Assembly (NCBI GenBank): GCA_002343505.1
Contig: DDQZ01000022.1
Coordinates: forward strand, 6,516 to 19,632
Reading direction: 5' to 3'
Origin: Verrucomicrobiaceae bacterium UBA2429
GTDB taxonomy: Bacteria; Verrucomicrobiota; Verrucomicrobiia; Verrucomicrobiales; Verrucomicrobiaceae
DNA length: 13,117 nucleotides
How positions within the stretch are numbered: position 1 is the first letter of the stretch; each line of letters opens with the position of its first letter. The position numbers were made by a program, and so were the translations under genes. Below are positions 6,475-13,117 of this stretch, piece after piece. The notes under the pieces were generated by a model. It had not been told where the DNA came from, did no database searches, and worked only from the letters and a program-made list of their open reading frames with translations.

Positions 6475-6825
6475 ATGACCTCCGAACCCCGCTTCGCTGT
6501 CGCCCAGCTTGATGACATTCCGCCCACGCCCTGCCCATGCGGCCAGGCGCGGCGCGCCTTTAAGGAGCCCTGGAACAACCTTGCCACCGTCCACCTCACG
6601 GAAATCAGCGCCGACAGCCGCGCGCACTACCACAAGAAGATGACGGAGATCTACATCGTCATCGAAGGCGAGGGCCACCTGGAGGCCGACGGCCGGATCA
6701 TTCCGCTCAAGCCCATGACCACCGTCATGATCCGCCCCGGCTGCGTCCACCGCGCTGTGGGCAATCTGCGCCTCATCATCGTGCCTTCGCCGCCCTTCGA
6801 CCCGGAGGATGAGTTTGAGGTGTGA
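6475..6825 (+). CDS. Small single-domain cupin protein
   Basis: The protein has 116 residues and one cupin beta-barrel. Cupin motif 1 is present as HYHKKMTEIYIVIEGEG (51-67), with metal ligands His51, His53 and Glu58. Motif 2 is PGCVHRAVG (88-96), with His92. A full set of four metal ligands is therefore visible. Small cupins of this type are often sugar or sugar-acid isomerases, oxygenases or binding proteins. An N-terminal PCPCGQARRAF segment has two cysteines near the mouth of the domain. The gene follows the DapA-like gene in the same direction across a 51-bp repeat-filled gap, which suggests a shared transcript and pathway. No upstream Shine-Dalgarno sequence is visible. The substrate is unknown. 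Confidence 0.88.
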   Translation: MTSEPRFAVAQLDDIPPTPCPCGQARRAFKEPWNNLATVHLTEISADSRAHYHKKMTEIYIVIEGEGHLEADGRIIPLKPMTTVMIRPGCVHRAVGNLRLIIVPSPPFDPEDEFEV

Positions 6826-6871
6826 GCGCCCTGCGCTGGTGTCAGGGCTTCAGCCGGTCCAGCGTTTCGTC

Positions 6872-6946
<75 letters not shown>

Positions 6947-6967
6947 GTTGAGGGGGAACGAGCGTCC

Positions 6968-6996
6968 GCTATAATTCCACTCTCCGCCGCGGGCAA
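6968..6996 (-). promoter_or_regulatory. Predicted sigma-70-type promoter of tRNA-Thr
   Basis: On the minus strand TTGCCC (6996-6991) is followed by a 17-bp spacer and TATAGC (6973-6968). Transcription would begin about 15 nt before the tRNA 5' end at 6946. Both boxes match the consensus at four of six bases. On the plus strand the same bases contain a perfect TATAAT (6970-6975) with TTGAGG at 6948-6953 (16-bp spacer), so the site could fire in both directions. Confidence 0.5.
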
Positions 6997-7014
6997 GGTG
7001 AATCTGGCCCGGTG

Positions 7015-8349
7015 TCAGCGCGGGACTTTGGAGTCGTTGTCGCTCGCGGCCAGTTTTTCCAGCGTGGCGCGCAGGGCGGCGGCTCTCTCCGGCTGGCTGG
7101 ACGCGAGATCACGCGCCTCGCCGGGGTCGGTGCTCAGATCGAACAACTCCGCCTGTTCCGGCTCGCCGGGCTTGCCTTTGGTGGTGACGAGCTTCCATCC
7201 GCCCTCCAGCACGGCGCGGGAGCGGAAGCCCGGCGCGGTCCAGTAGAGGGAGCGCGCGACCAGCGCGCCCTCGCCGCTGAGCGCGGGCCAGATGTTGACT
7301 CCGTCCCACTTCAAATCCCGCTCCGGCGCATGACCCGCCAGAGCGCAGAAGGTGGGCATCCAGTCGCTGATGTGCGCCGGATCTTCGAAGCGGCCGGGTT
7401 TGAGCACTCCAGGCCAGCTCGCCACGGTGGGCACGCGAATGCCGCCTTCATGGAGATCGCCCTTTTTGCCGCGCAGGGGCAGGTTGCTGCCTGGAAGCGC
7501 GCCTTTGGGATAGTCGTCGGCGGGGTATTTGGTGTCATTGTTTTGCGAAGTGCTGCCGCCGTTGTCGCTGGTAAAGATGAGCAGCGTGTTTTGTCTTTTG
7601 CCCGCCTGTTCCAGCGCGGTGATGATGCGGCCCACCGAGTCGTCCAGATGCATGACGCAGGCCGCGTAATGCCGCGCCACCTCGTCCGTGATGGCGGCGG
7701 GCACCTTGAGCAGCCAGTCTTGCGGCTCTTTCACCGGCAGATGCACGGCAGTGTACGGCACATAGAGAAAAAAGGGCTTGTCGCCGCGCCCGCTGATCCA
7801 CTTCACCGCCTCGCCGGTGATGAGATCTGTCACATGCCCATCCTCGGTGATCAGCTTCCCGTTGCGGTGCCACGTCACGCTGTAGGGGCCCTGCTTGTAG
7901 AAGTGGTTGTAAGGTCCCACCCCGCCGGCCAGGGAGCCGTAACTGTGGTCAAAGCCGTAATGGTTCGGGCCCCATTCCGGCAGCGAGCCGAGATGCCACT
8001 TGCCGGTCAGCGCCGTCTCGTAGCCCGCCGCTTTCAGCGCACTGGGCAGGGTGATGGTGTCCCAGGGCAGGGCACGCTCATTTTGCGGAGAGGTGACACC
8101 GAAGCGGCTCCAAAATCTGCCCGTCATCAAACCCGTGCGCGTGGGGCTGCACACGGGCGCCACATAATGCCGGGTCATTTCCACGCCTTCGCGGGCGAGC
8201 TTGTCGAGGTGCGGCGTCGGCGCGCTGCCGCCGTGGAAGGCCACGTCCGCCCAGCCGAGATCGTCGGCCATGATGAAAACGATGTTCGGTTTTGGCGCGG
8301 CCTGGAGCAGGCAGGCGAACAGGCAGGCGGGAATGAGAATGTGGCGCAT
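7015..8349 (-). CDS. Secreted type I sulfatase (formylglycine-dependent)
   Basis: The protein has 444 residues from the ATG at 8349; a longer frame to 8376 would add nine residues before the signal and is not preferred. Residues 1-17 form a signal peptide (MRHILIPACLFACLLQA), placing the enzyme in the periplasm or outside. It hydrolyses sulfate esters. The motifs are complete: PNIVFIMADDLGW (21-33, metal ligands Asp29/Asp30), the formylglycine site CSPTR (Cys67-Arg71, C-x-P-x-R) within PVCSPTRTGLMTGR, GKWHLG (116-121, Lys117/His119), AVHLPV (201-206), FTSDNGG (259-265, Asp262/Asn263) and the KKGDLHEGGIRVP lysine region. Maturation needs a formylglycine-generating enzyme or anSME encoded elsewhere. 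It resembles arylsulfatase A-like enzymes used on sulfated polysaccharides; the target sugar is not predictable. No sulfatase maturase or transporter is adjacent. Confidence 0.94.
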   Translation of the reverse strand: MRHILIPACLFACLLQAAPKPNIVFIMADDLGWADVAFHGGSAPTPHLDKLAREGVEMTRHYVAPVCSPTRTGLMTGRFWSRFGVTSPQNERALPWDTITLPSALKAAGYETALTGKWHLGSLPEWGPNHYGFDHSYGSLAGGVGPYNHFYKQGPYSVTWHRNGKLITEDGHVTDLITGEAVKWISGRGDKPFFLYVPYTAVHLPVKEPQDWLLKVPAAITDEVARHYAACVMHLDDSVGRIITALEQAGKRQNTLLIFTSDNGGSTSQNNDTKYPADDYPKGALPGSNLPLRGKKGDLHEGGIRVPTVASWPGVLKPGRFEDPAHISDWMPTFCALAGHAPERDLKWDGVNIWPALSGEGALVARSLYWTAPGFRSRAVLEGGWKLVTTKGKPGEPEQAELFDLSTDPGEARDLASSQPERAAALRATLEKLAASDNDSKVPR

Positions 8350-8461
8350 GACAAATCCGCAACGCGCCGCAGTCACGCCACTTGCGCGGCATTTTCAAGT
8401 TTCCGGGTCTTGCCGCAGGGAGGTTGAGCCTTTAAGCTCGCGCGGAAATCATTCAATTCTC

Positions 8462-8860
8462 ATGGCCCGCCGCGCACAATCTGGACTCAAACCCAGCCAC
8501 CTCCTCGGACTGCTGGCCCTGCTCGTGGCAGGCATCGGCGGAGGCTACGCCCTGCTGAACCGGGGCAGCGACCCGATGACCGGTCTCACGCCGCTGAGCG
8601 CGGAGGAGTACATGGAAAGCTCCACCGCCCTTGGCGGGAATGTTTACAAAGTCGAGGGCACCGTGGACGACCGCCTCGACAACTGGCGCGCCGCGGACGG
8701 GCGGCTGTTCAGCGTGCAGGTCAGCGAGAGTTCCAATTTCGTTCCCGTCTGGGTGCCGCCCGCCCTGGAGGTGAACATCCAGCGCGGCCAGCGTTACATT
8801 TTCAAAGTCCGCGTGCTGGAGACCGGCGTGCTCGAAGTCCTGCAACTCATCAAAGCCTGA
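8462..8860 (+). CDS. Small membrane-anchored protein of unknown function
   Basis: The protein has 132 residues from ATG 8462. It has a basic N-terminus (MARRAQSGLK), one hydrophobic helix at about 13-33 with a glycine run, and then about 95 residues outside the membrane. That part has alternating strand patterns (NVYKVEGTVDD, RLFSVQVSES, FVPVWVPP, RYIFKVRVLE, VLEVLQLIKA) which look like a small beta-barrel, perhaps OB-like; the fold is a guess. It is followed after 7 bp by a large secreted protein in the same direction, so the two are probably one operon and may act together in the envelope. No known family was recognised. Confidence 0.8.
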   Translation: MARRAQSGLKPSHLLGLLALLVAGIGGGYALLNRGSDPMTGLTPLSAEEYMESSTALGGNVYKVEGTVDDRLDNWRAADGRLFSVQVSESSNFVPVWVPPALEVNIQRGQRYIFKVRVLETGVLEVLQLIKA

Positions 8861-8867
8861 CCCATCC

Positions 8868-10790
8868 ATGAAAACCGCCGCCCTCCTCGCCTGCTGCATT
8901 TTGCCGGGAATGCTCACCGCCCAGGTGCTGCCCGCTCCCTCGCTCACACCCGCCGCGCAACCCGCGCCGGCCCAGTCAAGCCAGCCGTCTTCCTCCGGCG
9001 GTGGACAGTCGGGCGGCCAGTCCGGCGGACAGCAGGGCGGCATGTTCGGCGGCCTCGTGCCGCATGTGGACTCCGGCAGCGAGACGGTGACGTGGGACGG
9101 CAAAATGTGGAATGCCACCAACAACCGCTTCGCCCGCGCCAAGTTCGAGATTTACCTCGCCACACCGGAGGCCGACAGCGCCGACGACCAGGCCTATCGC
9201 GATCTCATCGCCCAGATCATCCAGGCCCTCGCGCCCACGCGCCAGGGCGGCGCGGATGTTTCCAAAGCCTTCGCCATGCTGCCGGAGGCGGGCTCCTTCG
9301 CCATAGACGGCGGCATTTGCAACACCATCGCCAACGGCGTGTATGACGTGTGGCTGGCGCAGCGCAAAGTGAACAACCTGCGCTCCGTGAACGAGGCCAT
9401 GCTCAAGCGCCGGAAGGACCTGGAGTGGAACACCGAGCAGGGCCTCAACAGCGCCCCGCTTTCCCCCAGCACCACCGGCGGCTCCACCAAGGGCGGCGCG
9501 GGCGGCACCAACCGCCAGCAGACCGTGCAGCAGCAGCAGACCAACTCGATGACCATGGGCCGAGTCTCCGGCTACATCAAAAGCATCGCCGAAATCGAGG
9601 CGCGCATGAAGCTCAACGAGACCGCCATCGGCCTCTCCGAGGTCACCAGCAAGACCCAGTTCCAGGCCCTCATGGTCCAGCTCTTCATGCAGCGCCGCTT
9701 CGAGCACGCCATCATCGCCTGCCGCCTCTACCCGCACATGTTCCGCGACGGCGACAGCGTGCTCCAGCTCGACGACAACTCCGACCTGAAAAAAATGTTC
9801 TCCGCCGGCATGGGCGTGCCGCCCACCGTGAGCCTCATTGACGGCTTCGCCGCCGAGGCCATCCGCGGCGTGGACGAGGCCGTCGTCGCCTTCGAGCAGC
9901 TCGTCCTGCGCCAGGACTTCGACAGCGCCAGCAAGCGCCTCATGGAGGCCTACGCCATCGGCGAATACCTGCCGCGCATCCGCCGCCTGCCCATGGCCAC
10001 CAAGCTCAAAGTGCTCGACTATGTGCGCGACGGGAACCAGCTCATCAACGCCCTCGAAATGCGCGACTTCGGCCTCGCCGAGGAACTCGTCACCAAGCTG
10101 CGCGGCATGTCCAGGGACTTCGACTTTTCCAAGCCGCAGGCTGCCATCGAGACCGCGCGCGCCCTTTGCGACATGCGCATCACCGCCGCCAGGGCCGCCA
10201 TTTTGAAGGGCGACCAGATCACCTACGCCACCGAACTGAAAGGCGCGGCCGAGATCTGGCCCACCAATCCCAGGCTGCGCGAGCTCTCCAACATGGTCGG
10301 CCAGAACAGCGACATCCAAGCCCAGGCCCTGCTGGACCTCGACCGCCTGCTCAGCCAGCGGAACTTCCGCCAGATATTCAACGACCAGGGCCGCTTCCTC
10401 GCCGCCGCCATTAACGACCCCCAGCGGCAGGAGCAGATCAAAAAAGTGCTCGTGGACATGAACCGCGTGAACATGGTCGTCCACGGCGCCTCGCAGATGG
10501 CCGCCAGCAATGCCTTCGGCGCCTGGGAGCAGGTGGAGAAGGAATACCACAATTTCCCCGAAGACCCCGAGATCACCCGCCTGCGCTCCGAACTCAGCGT
10601 CAAGGCCAGCGAATACGTCAGCGCCATCGAGAAAGCCAGGCAGCACGAGCAGCGCAGGCAGACCGGCTCCGCCATCGCCTGGTACTTGAAAGCCCGCCGC
10701 CTCTACCCGCCCAGCGAGTTCGCCCGCGACGGCATCCAGAACCTCGTCGGCAGCCTCAACTCCGCCGACTCCGCCCCCGGAGTTGAATGA
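8868..10790 (+). CDS. Large secreted helical protein with low-complexity linkers, unknown function
   Basis: The protein has 640 residues. Residues 1-18 form a signal peptide (MKTAALLACCILPGMLTA) with a mature start at QVLPAP. Residues 20-60 are a Pro/Ala/Gln/Ser/Gly linker ending in GGGQSGGQSGGQQGG. A first folded part (about 64-195) is followed by a second Gly/Gln linker (about 200-230, with TVQQQQTNSM). The rest is rich in helices with repeat-like spacing (about 235-625), in the style of TPR or alpha-solenoid proteins, for example FEQLVLRQDFDSASKRLMEA and AIEKARQHEQRRQTGSAIAW. No enzyme motif is visible. I believe proteins like this are conserved in Verrucomicrobia, but this was not checked. 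It lies 7 bp after the small anchored protein and 34 bp before the glycosyltransferase. A periplasmic scaffold or assembly role is possible. Confidence 0.85.
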   Translation: MKTAALLACCILPGMLTAQVLPAPSLTPAAQPAPAQSSQPSSSGGGQSGGQSGGQQGGMFGGLVPHVDSGSETVTWDGKMWNATNNRFARAKFEIYLATPEADSADDQAYRDLIAQIIQALAPTRQGGADVSKAFAMLPEAGSFAIDGGICNTIANGVYDVWLAQRKVNNLRSVNEAMLKRRKDLEWNTEQGLNSAPLSPSTTGGSTKGGAGGTNRQQTVQQQQTNSMTMGRVSGYIKSIAEIEARMKLNETAIGLSEVTSKTQFQALMVQLFMQRRFEHAIIACRLYPHMFRDGDSVLQLDDNSDLKKMFSAGMGVPPTVSLIDGFAAEAIRGVDEAVVAFEQLVLRQDFDSASKRLMEAYAIGEYLPRIRRLPMATKLKVLDYVRDGNQLINALEMRDFGLAEELVTKLRGMSRDFDFSKPQAAIETARALCDMRITAARAAILKGDQITYATELKGAAEIWPTNPRLRELSNMVGQNSDIQAQALLDLDRLLSQRNFRQIFNDQGRFLAAAINDPQRQEQIKKVLVDMNRVNMVVHGASQMAASNAFGAWEQVEKEYHNFPEDPEITRLRSELSVKASEYVSAIEKARQHEQRRQTGSAIAWYLKARRLYPPSEFARDGIQNLVGSLNSADSAPGVE

Positions 10791-10824
10791 AGCCTGATTC
10801 CGAGCCTTCGTCTGCACTTCGCAA

Positions 10825-11826
10825 ATGCAAAAATGGGTTCTGAAAAACTCTCAATCACCGGGAGACATCGTCATGCTGACCGCCGCAGTGAGAGACCTGC
10901 ATCGCTGCTTTCCGGGGCGTTTCCAGACAGACGTGCGCACACCCTGCCCAGGGCTTTGGGAGAACAATCCCTGGATCACTCCTCTGGACGAGTCCGATCC
11001 TGAGGTGCGCGTGCTGGACTGCGAATATCCGCTCATTCATCGCTCGAACACCGCCCCTTACCACTTCATCCACGGCTTCATCCAGCACCTCTCCGAGAAG
11101 CTGGGAGTTCGAATTGAACCCGGCGAGTTCAAGGGCGATATTCACATCTCTGCCAAGGAAAAGTCCTGGTTCTCGCAGGTGCGCGAGATCGCCGGGAGGG
11201 ATGTCCCGTTCTGGATCATCGTCGCCGGTGGCAAGAACGACTTCACCATCAAATGGTGGGAAACCAGGCGCTGGCAGGAAGTGGTGGATCACTTCCATGA
11301 CCGCCTGATCTTCGTCCAGGTCGGGGAAAAGAACCACCATCATCCTCCTCTGCGCGGCGTGCTCGATTTTCGCGGGCGGACGGACATCCGCCAGTTGGTG
11401 CGCCTGGTCTATCACAGCCAGGGTGTGCTTTGCCCTGTGACCTTTCTTATGCACCTGGCTGCCGCTGTGGAGAACAAACATCATCCGGGGGCCACCCGCC
11501 CCTGTGTCGTCGTCGCGGGCGGGCGCGAGCCGAACCACTGGGAAGCCTACCCGGGACATCAGTTCCTCCACACCATCGGCATGCTGCCCTGCTGCCAGTT
11601 CGGGGGCTGCTGGCGCTCCCGCACTGTTCCGCTGGGCGATGGCGATGCCAAAGACCGCCCGGAATCCCTCTGTCTGCGCCCGAAGGGCAGCCTGCCGGAA
11701 TGCATGGACATGATCACCGCCGCCCATGTCATCCAGGCTGTTGAGGGGTATCTGTCCGGCGGGGCGGTTGAGCAAATCAAACCTCAACTTTTGAACTCGC
11801 TGCTGCAGCACCCTGCTCCTCCTTGA
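10825..11826 (+). CDS. GT9-type (heptosyltransferase-like) glycosyltransferase with a cysteine cluster
   Basis: The protein has 333 residues. The N-terminus WVLKNSQSPGDIVMLTAAVRD (4-24) carries the SxGDxxMLTxAVRDL pattern of GT9 (ADP-heptose:LPS heptosyltransferase) GT-B proteins. The middle has WIIVAGGKNDFTIKWW (130-145), RWQEVVDHF (149-157) and FVQVGE (163-168). The donor-binding region is GVLCPVTFLMHLAAAV (200-215), then VVVAGGREPNHWEAYP (228-243). The C-terminal part has Cys256, Cys257, Cys262, Cys283 and Cys293 in LPCCQFGGCWRSR...LC...EC, like the metal-binding cysteine insert known in autotransporter O-heptosyltransferases such as TibC; the match is from memory and only by pattern. The acceptor could be a protein or envelope glycan. 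It ends 2 bp from the convergent minus-strand cluster. Confidence 0.82.
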   Translation: MQKWVLKNSQSPGDIVMLTAAVRDLHRCFPGRFQTDVRTPCPGLWENNPWITPLDESDPEVRVLDCEYPLIHRSNTAPYHFIHGFIQHLSEKLGVRIEPGEFKGDIHISAKEKSWFSQVREIAGRDVPFWIIVAGGKNDFTIKWWETRRWQEVVDHFHDRLIFVQVGEKNHHHPPLRGVLDFRGRTDIRQLVRLVYHSQGVLCPVTFLMHLAAAVENKHHPGATRPCVVVAGGREPNHWEAYPGHQFLHTIGMLPCCQFGGCWRSRTVPLGDGDAKDRPESLCLRPKGSLPECMDMITAAHVIQAVEGYLSGGAVEQIKPQLLNSLLQHPAPP

Positions 11827-11828
11827 TT

Positions 11829-12479
11829 TTACGGCATGGGGACGTGCTCGAAATGAATGCCCAGCACGCGGCAAAGCTCGTCCTGCTTTTGCCGGATTTC
11901 CGAATATTGCCACCAGGGTTTCGTTCCGCTCAAATTAACGAGCCTTTCGTCATAGCCGTCATCACCCGCGCCGGATGAACCGGCACGCTGTTTGTCATTG
12001 CAGCCGTTGCAGCCGATGAACTTGATTGTTCTTATGCCGCAGAACCAAACGAAATGCAGCAGGGAATGAATGGTGCCCGTGTGTCTAAAAAGTTGCCGCA
12101 GTTCCGCCACTTTTGCCGAGCCGAGTTTTAGGAGTTCGCCGCCGCTCATGCCGTTCCAGCGGTAGAGCACACCAGAGCATCCGCTTTCGATCAATGCCGG
12201 ATCAGTCAGCCCGCCAATACACTTCCCATCTTCGGGAATCACGGCTATGGATTTTAGATTCAAGCGCAGCCATTTTTTCATGGCTGCATCGTGAAAAAAG
12301 AAATAGGAGACTTGGACTTTGAGATGCTTCTCCATGCATACCGCGTCATTGATAAAAAAAACAACGCCCCTTTCATGGCATAGTTGGCTGTAGTCATACG
12401 AGGTGAGTCCGCGTCCAACCACAACCGCCGGATTCCCTTCGTGCAGGTTCTGAAAACGCGCAAAGGGCAGAATTCTCAT
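11829..12479 (-). CDS. Putative glycosyltransferase-like protein (DUF115/GT42-like)
   Basis: The protein has 216 residues. It begins with a nucleotide-sugar-type Rossmann start, GNPAVVVGRGLTSYDYSQL (15-33), then FFINDAVC (41-48) and VSYFFFHDAAM (57-67). Later it has GTIHSLLHFVWFCGIRTIKF (135-154) followed by IGCNG. This order (VVxGxGxS ... VNDA ... GTxxxxxxxxxxxGxxxIxxxG) is shared by DUF115 proteins and GT42 sialyltransferases. The similarity is recognised by eye and is not strong. The usual acidic residue after the last glycine is replaced by cysteine (GCNGCND). The start overlaps the stop of the methyltransferase by 4 bp (ATGA), so the two are translationally coupled. Base composition is clearly less GC-rich than the genes to the left, consistent with acquired surface-glycan genes. 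Confidence 0.65.
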   Translation of the reverse strand: MRILPFARFQNLHEGNPAVVVGRGLTSYDYSQLCHERGVVFFINDAVCMEKHLKVQVSYFFFHDAAMKKWLRLNLKSIAVIPEDGKCIGGLTDPALIESGCSGVLYRWNGMSGGELLKLGSAKVAELRQLFRHTGTIHSLLHFVWFCGIRTIKFIGCNGCNDKQRAGSSGAGDDGYDERLVNLSGTKPWWQYSEIRQKQDELCRVLGIHFEHVPMP

Positions 12480-13078
12480 GCAATTGACGATTCTTCGGCA
12501 CGCCGCGCCGCGCGCAGAAGCAGATTGCTGCCCTTGACCAGGGTTTCATGGATTTCAAAGCCGTTCAGCAACACTGAGCACCACTCGTCGTGGGACATGA
12601 TACTCGCGTGCAGCCCGTTTCCGTGCCGGTCTTTCCAATGGCTTTTTCGGCAGCAAATATTGAAGTAAAAAACTGTGGCCTGGACGGAAGCAATTGACTC
12701 AATGACCGCCGCGATGCGTTCTGGTGGGATGTGCTCCAGAACATCCGAGCAAATCACCAGATCAAAACTGCAATTGCTGACGCACTCCAGGTTGTCCAGG
12801 CTCGAATGATGGTAGGTGCCGGGACGGTCCGTCCGGTTTTTCATGACTGCATAGCTGCTCACATCCACACCCGTATAGGATGGAAACACTTTGCTCAAAG
12901 CCGCCCTGCCGCATCCAAGGTCAAGAACCCTCTGCTTGTGATCAAACCCAAATGCATGAAGCACCGCATAAACATCGCCAGGCGGATAGTCGCGATGCTC
13001 GTAAAGATGGCTGTAGCGCTCGTCTTCATCCATTGCCCACTCTGGCAGAAAAGCGGCTGGACGGAGGCCTACGTTCAT
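12476..13078 (-). CDS. Class I SAM-dependent methyltransferase
   Basis: The protein has 200 residues with a Rossmann-type methyltransferase core: motif I VLDLGCG (51-57), GVDVSSYAV (70-78) for the acidic loop, and motif IV-like FDLVICSDVLEHIPPE (105-120), typical of Methyltransf_11/23 proteins. It starts at ATG 13078 with an N-terminal YSHLYEHRDYPPGDVY segment often seen in sugar or glycan methyltransferases. It probably methylates a glycan or a nucleotide-linked intermediate; the substrate is not identifiable. It overlaps both neighbours by ATGA junctions (12476-12479 and 13075-13078). Its composition is less GC-rich than the middle of the window. Confidence 0.88.
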   Translation of the reverse strand: MNVGLRPAAFLPEWAMDEDERYSHLYEHRDYPPGDVYAVLHAFGFDHKQRVLDLGCGRAALSKVFPSYTGVDVSSYAVMKNRTDRPGTYHHSSLDNLECVSNCSFDLVICSDVLEHIPPERIAAVIESIASVQATVFYFNICCRKSHWKDRHGNGLHASIMSHDEWCSVLLNGFEIHETLVKGSNLLLRAARRAEESSIA

Positions 13079-13117
13079 GCAAAATCACGCTGTGTCAGCG
13101 TGGTGGGGATGCCGCCG
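13075..13117 (-). CDS. 3' end of an upstream gene, cut by the window edge
   Basis: On the minus strand one frame is open from the window edge and reads GGIPTTLTQRDFA before a TGA at 13077-13075. This stop overlaps the methyltransferase ATG in an ATGA junction, the same arrangement as at the next junction downstream. Thirteen residues are too few to name the product. The matching overlap style supports a real coupled gene in the glycan cluster. Confidence 0.5.
   Translation of the reverse strand, partial: GGIPTTLTQRDFA

Noticed and set aside
5239..6750. 503-codon minus-strand frame opposite the DapA-like gene
   Set aside because: The composition is shadow-like (Asp/Gly/Arg/His-rich). The plus strand has intact DapA active-site motifs.
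6828..6848. Inverted repeat GCCCTG/CAGGGC after the cupin stop as a terminator
   Set aside because: The stem is only 6 bp with a 9-nt loop and no T-run; too weak to call.
7012..8427. 471-codon plus-strand frame opposite the sulfatase
   Set aside because: It is antisense to a sulfatase with all catalytic motifs intact; the translation shows no domain.
8976..10817. 613-codon minus-strand frame opposite the large secreted protein
   Set aside because: The plus strand has a signal peptide, a good start and an operon context. The minus translation is a typical GC-driven shadow.
13086..13102. Perfect CACGCTG-TGT-CAGCGTG hairpin before the methyltransferase
   Set aside because: It falls inside the open frame of the upstream partial gene and has a short stem, so it is probably coincidental coding sequence.

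Overview
The window looks like chromosomal DNA from a GC-rich member of the Verrucomicrobiota (PVC group). That is my inference from the gene mix: a formylglycine-type sulfatase, a heparin-lyase-like polysaccharide lyase, a DapA-family/SDR/cupin cluster, secreted proteins of unknown function, few Shine-Dalgarno sequences, and short dispersed palindromes around GGCAGCAGGCTGCC. No 16S or other taxonomic marker is present, so the assignment is tentative.

Layout. Positions 1-992 hold no convincing complete gene. They contain a degenerate 42-bp tandem repeat (about 5-298), a nested inverted-repeat element with GGCAGCAGGCTGCC palindromes (322-650), and a featureless stretch. Positions 993-1622 form an AT-richer unit: a small two-helix membrane protein followed by a 92-bp attC-like palindrome, arranged like an integron gene cassette. 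A secreted polysaccharide lyase-like protein follows (1638-2402), and then a decayed transposase 3' end on the minus strand (2452-about 2600) next to a low-complexity segment. A cytoplasmic PAS histidine kinase lies on the minus strand (2756-3922), without a response regulator in view.

Divergent from the kinase is a plus-strand run: cutA (4014-4364), an SDR/epimerase-like protein (4398-5417), an overlapping DapA-family lyase/dehydratase (5404-6423), a heptamer-repeat spacer and a small cupin (6475-6825). The last three look like a small metabolic operon, probably for a sugar acid or related carbonyl compound, although no substrate can be read from sequence. A minus-strand tRNA-Thr(TGT) (6872-6946) and a secreted sulfatase (7015-8349) follow.

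From 8462 on the plus strand come a small anchored protein, a large secreted repeat-rich protein (8868-10790) and a GT9-type glycosyltransferase with a cysteine-rich C-terminal segment (10825-11826). Convergent with these, only 2 bp away, is a minus-strand surface-glycan-like cluster with visibly lower GC: a predicted DUF115/GT42-like protein (11829-12479), a SAM methyltransferase (12476-13078) and the last codons of another gene (13075 to the window end). Its members are joined by ATGA stop/start overlaps.

Themes. The lyase and the sulfatase suggest use of sulfated, uronate-containing polysaccharides, and the SDR/DapA/cupin set could process derived sugar acids; this link is inference only. 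The right end concerns envelope glycan synthesis. The most unusual features are the cassette-like unit at 965-1622, the SDR lacking the catalytic lysine of YxxxK, the cysteine cluster of the GT9 protein, and the layered repeats at the left end.
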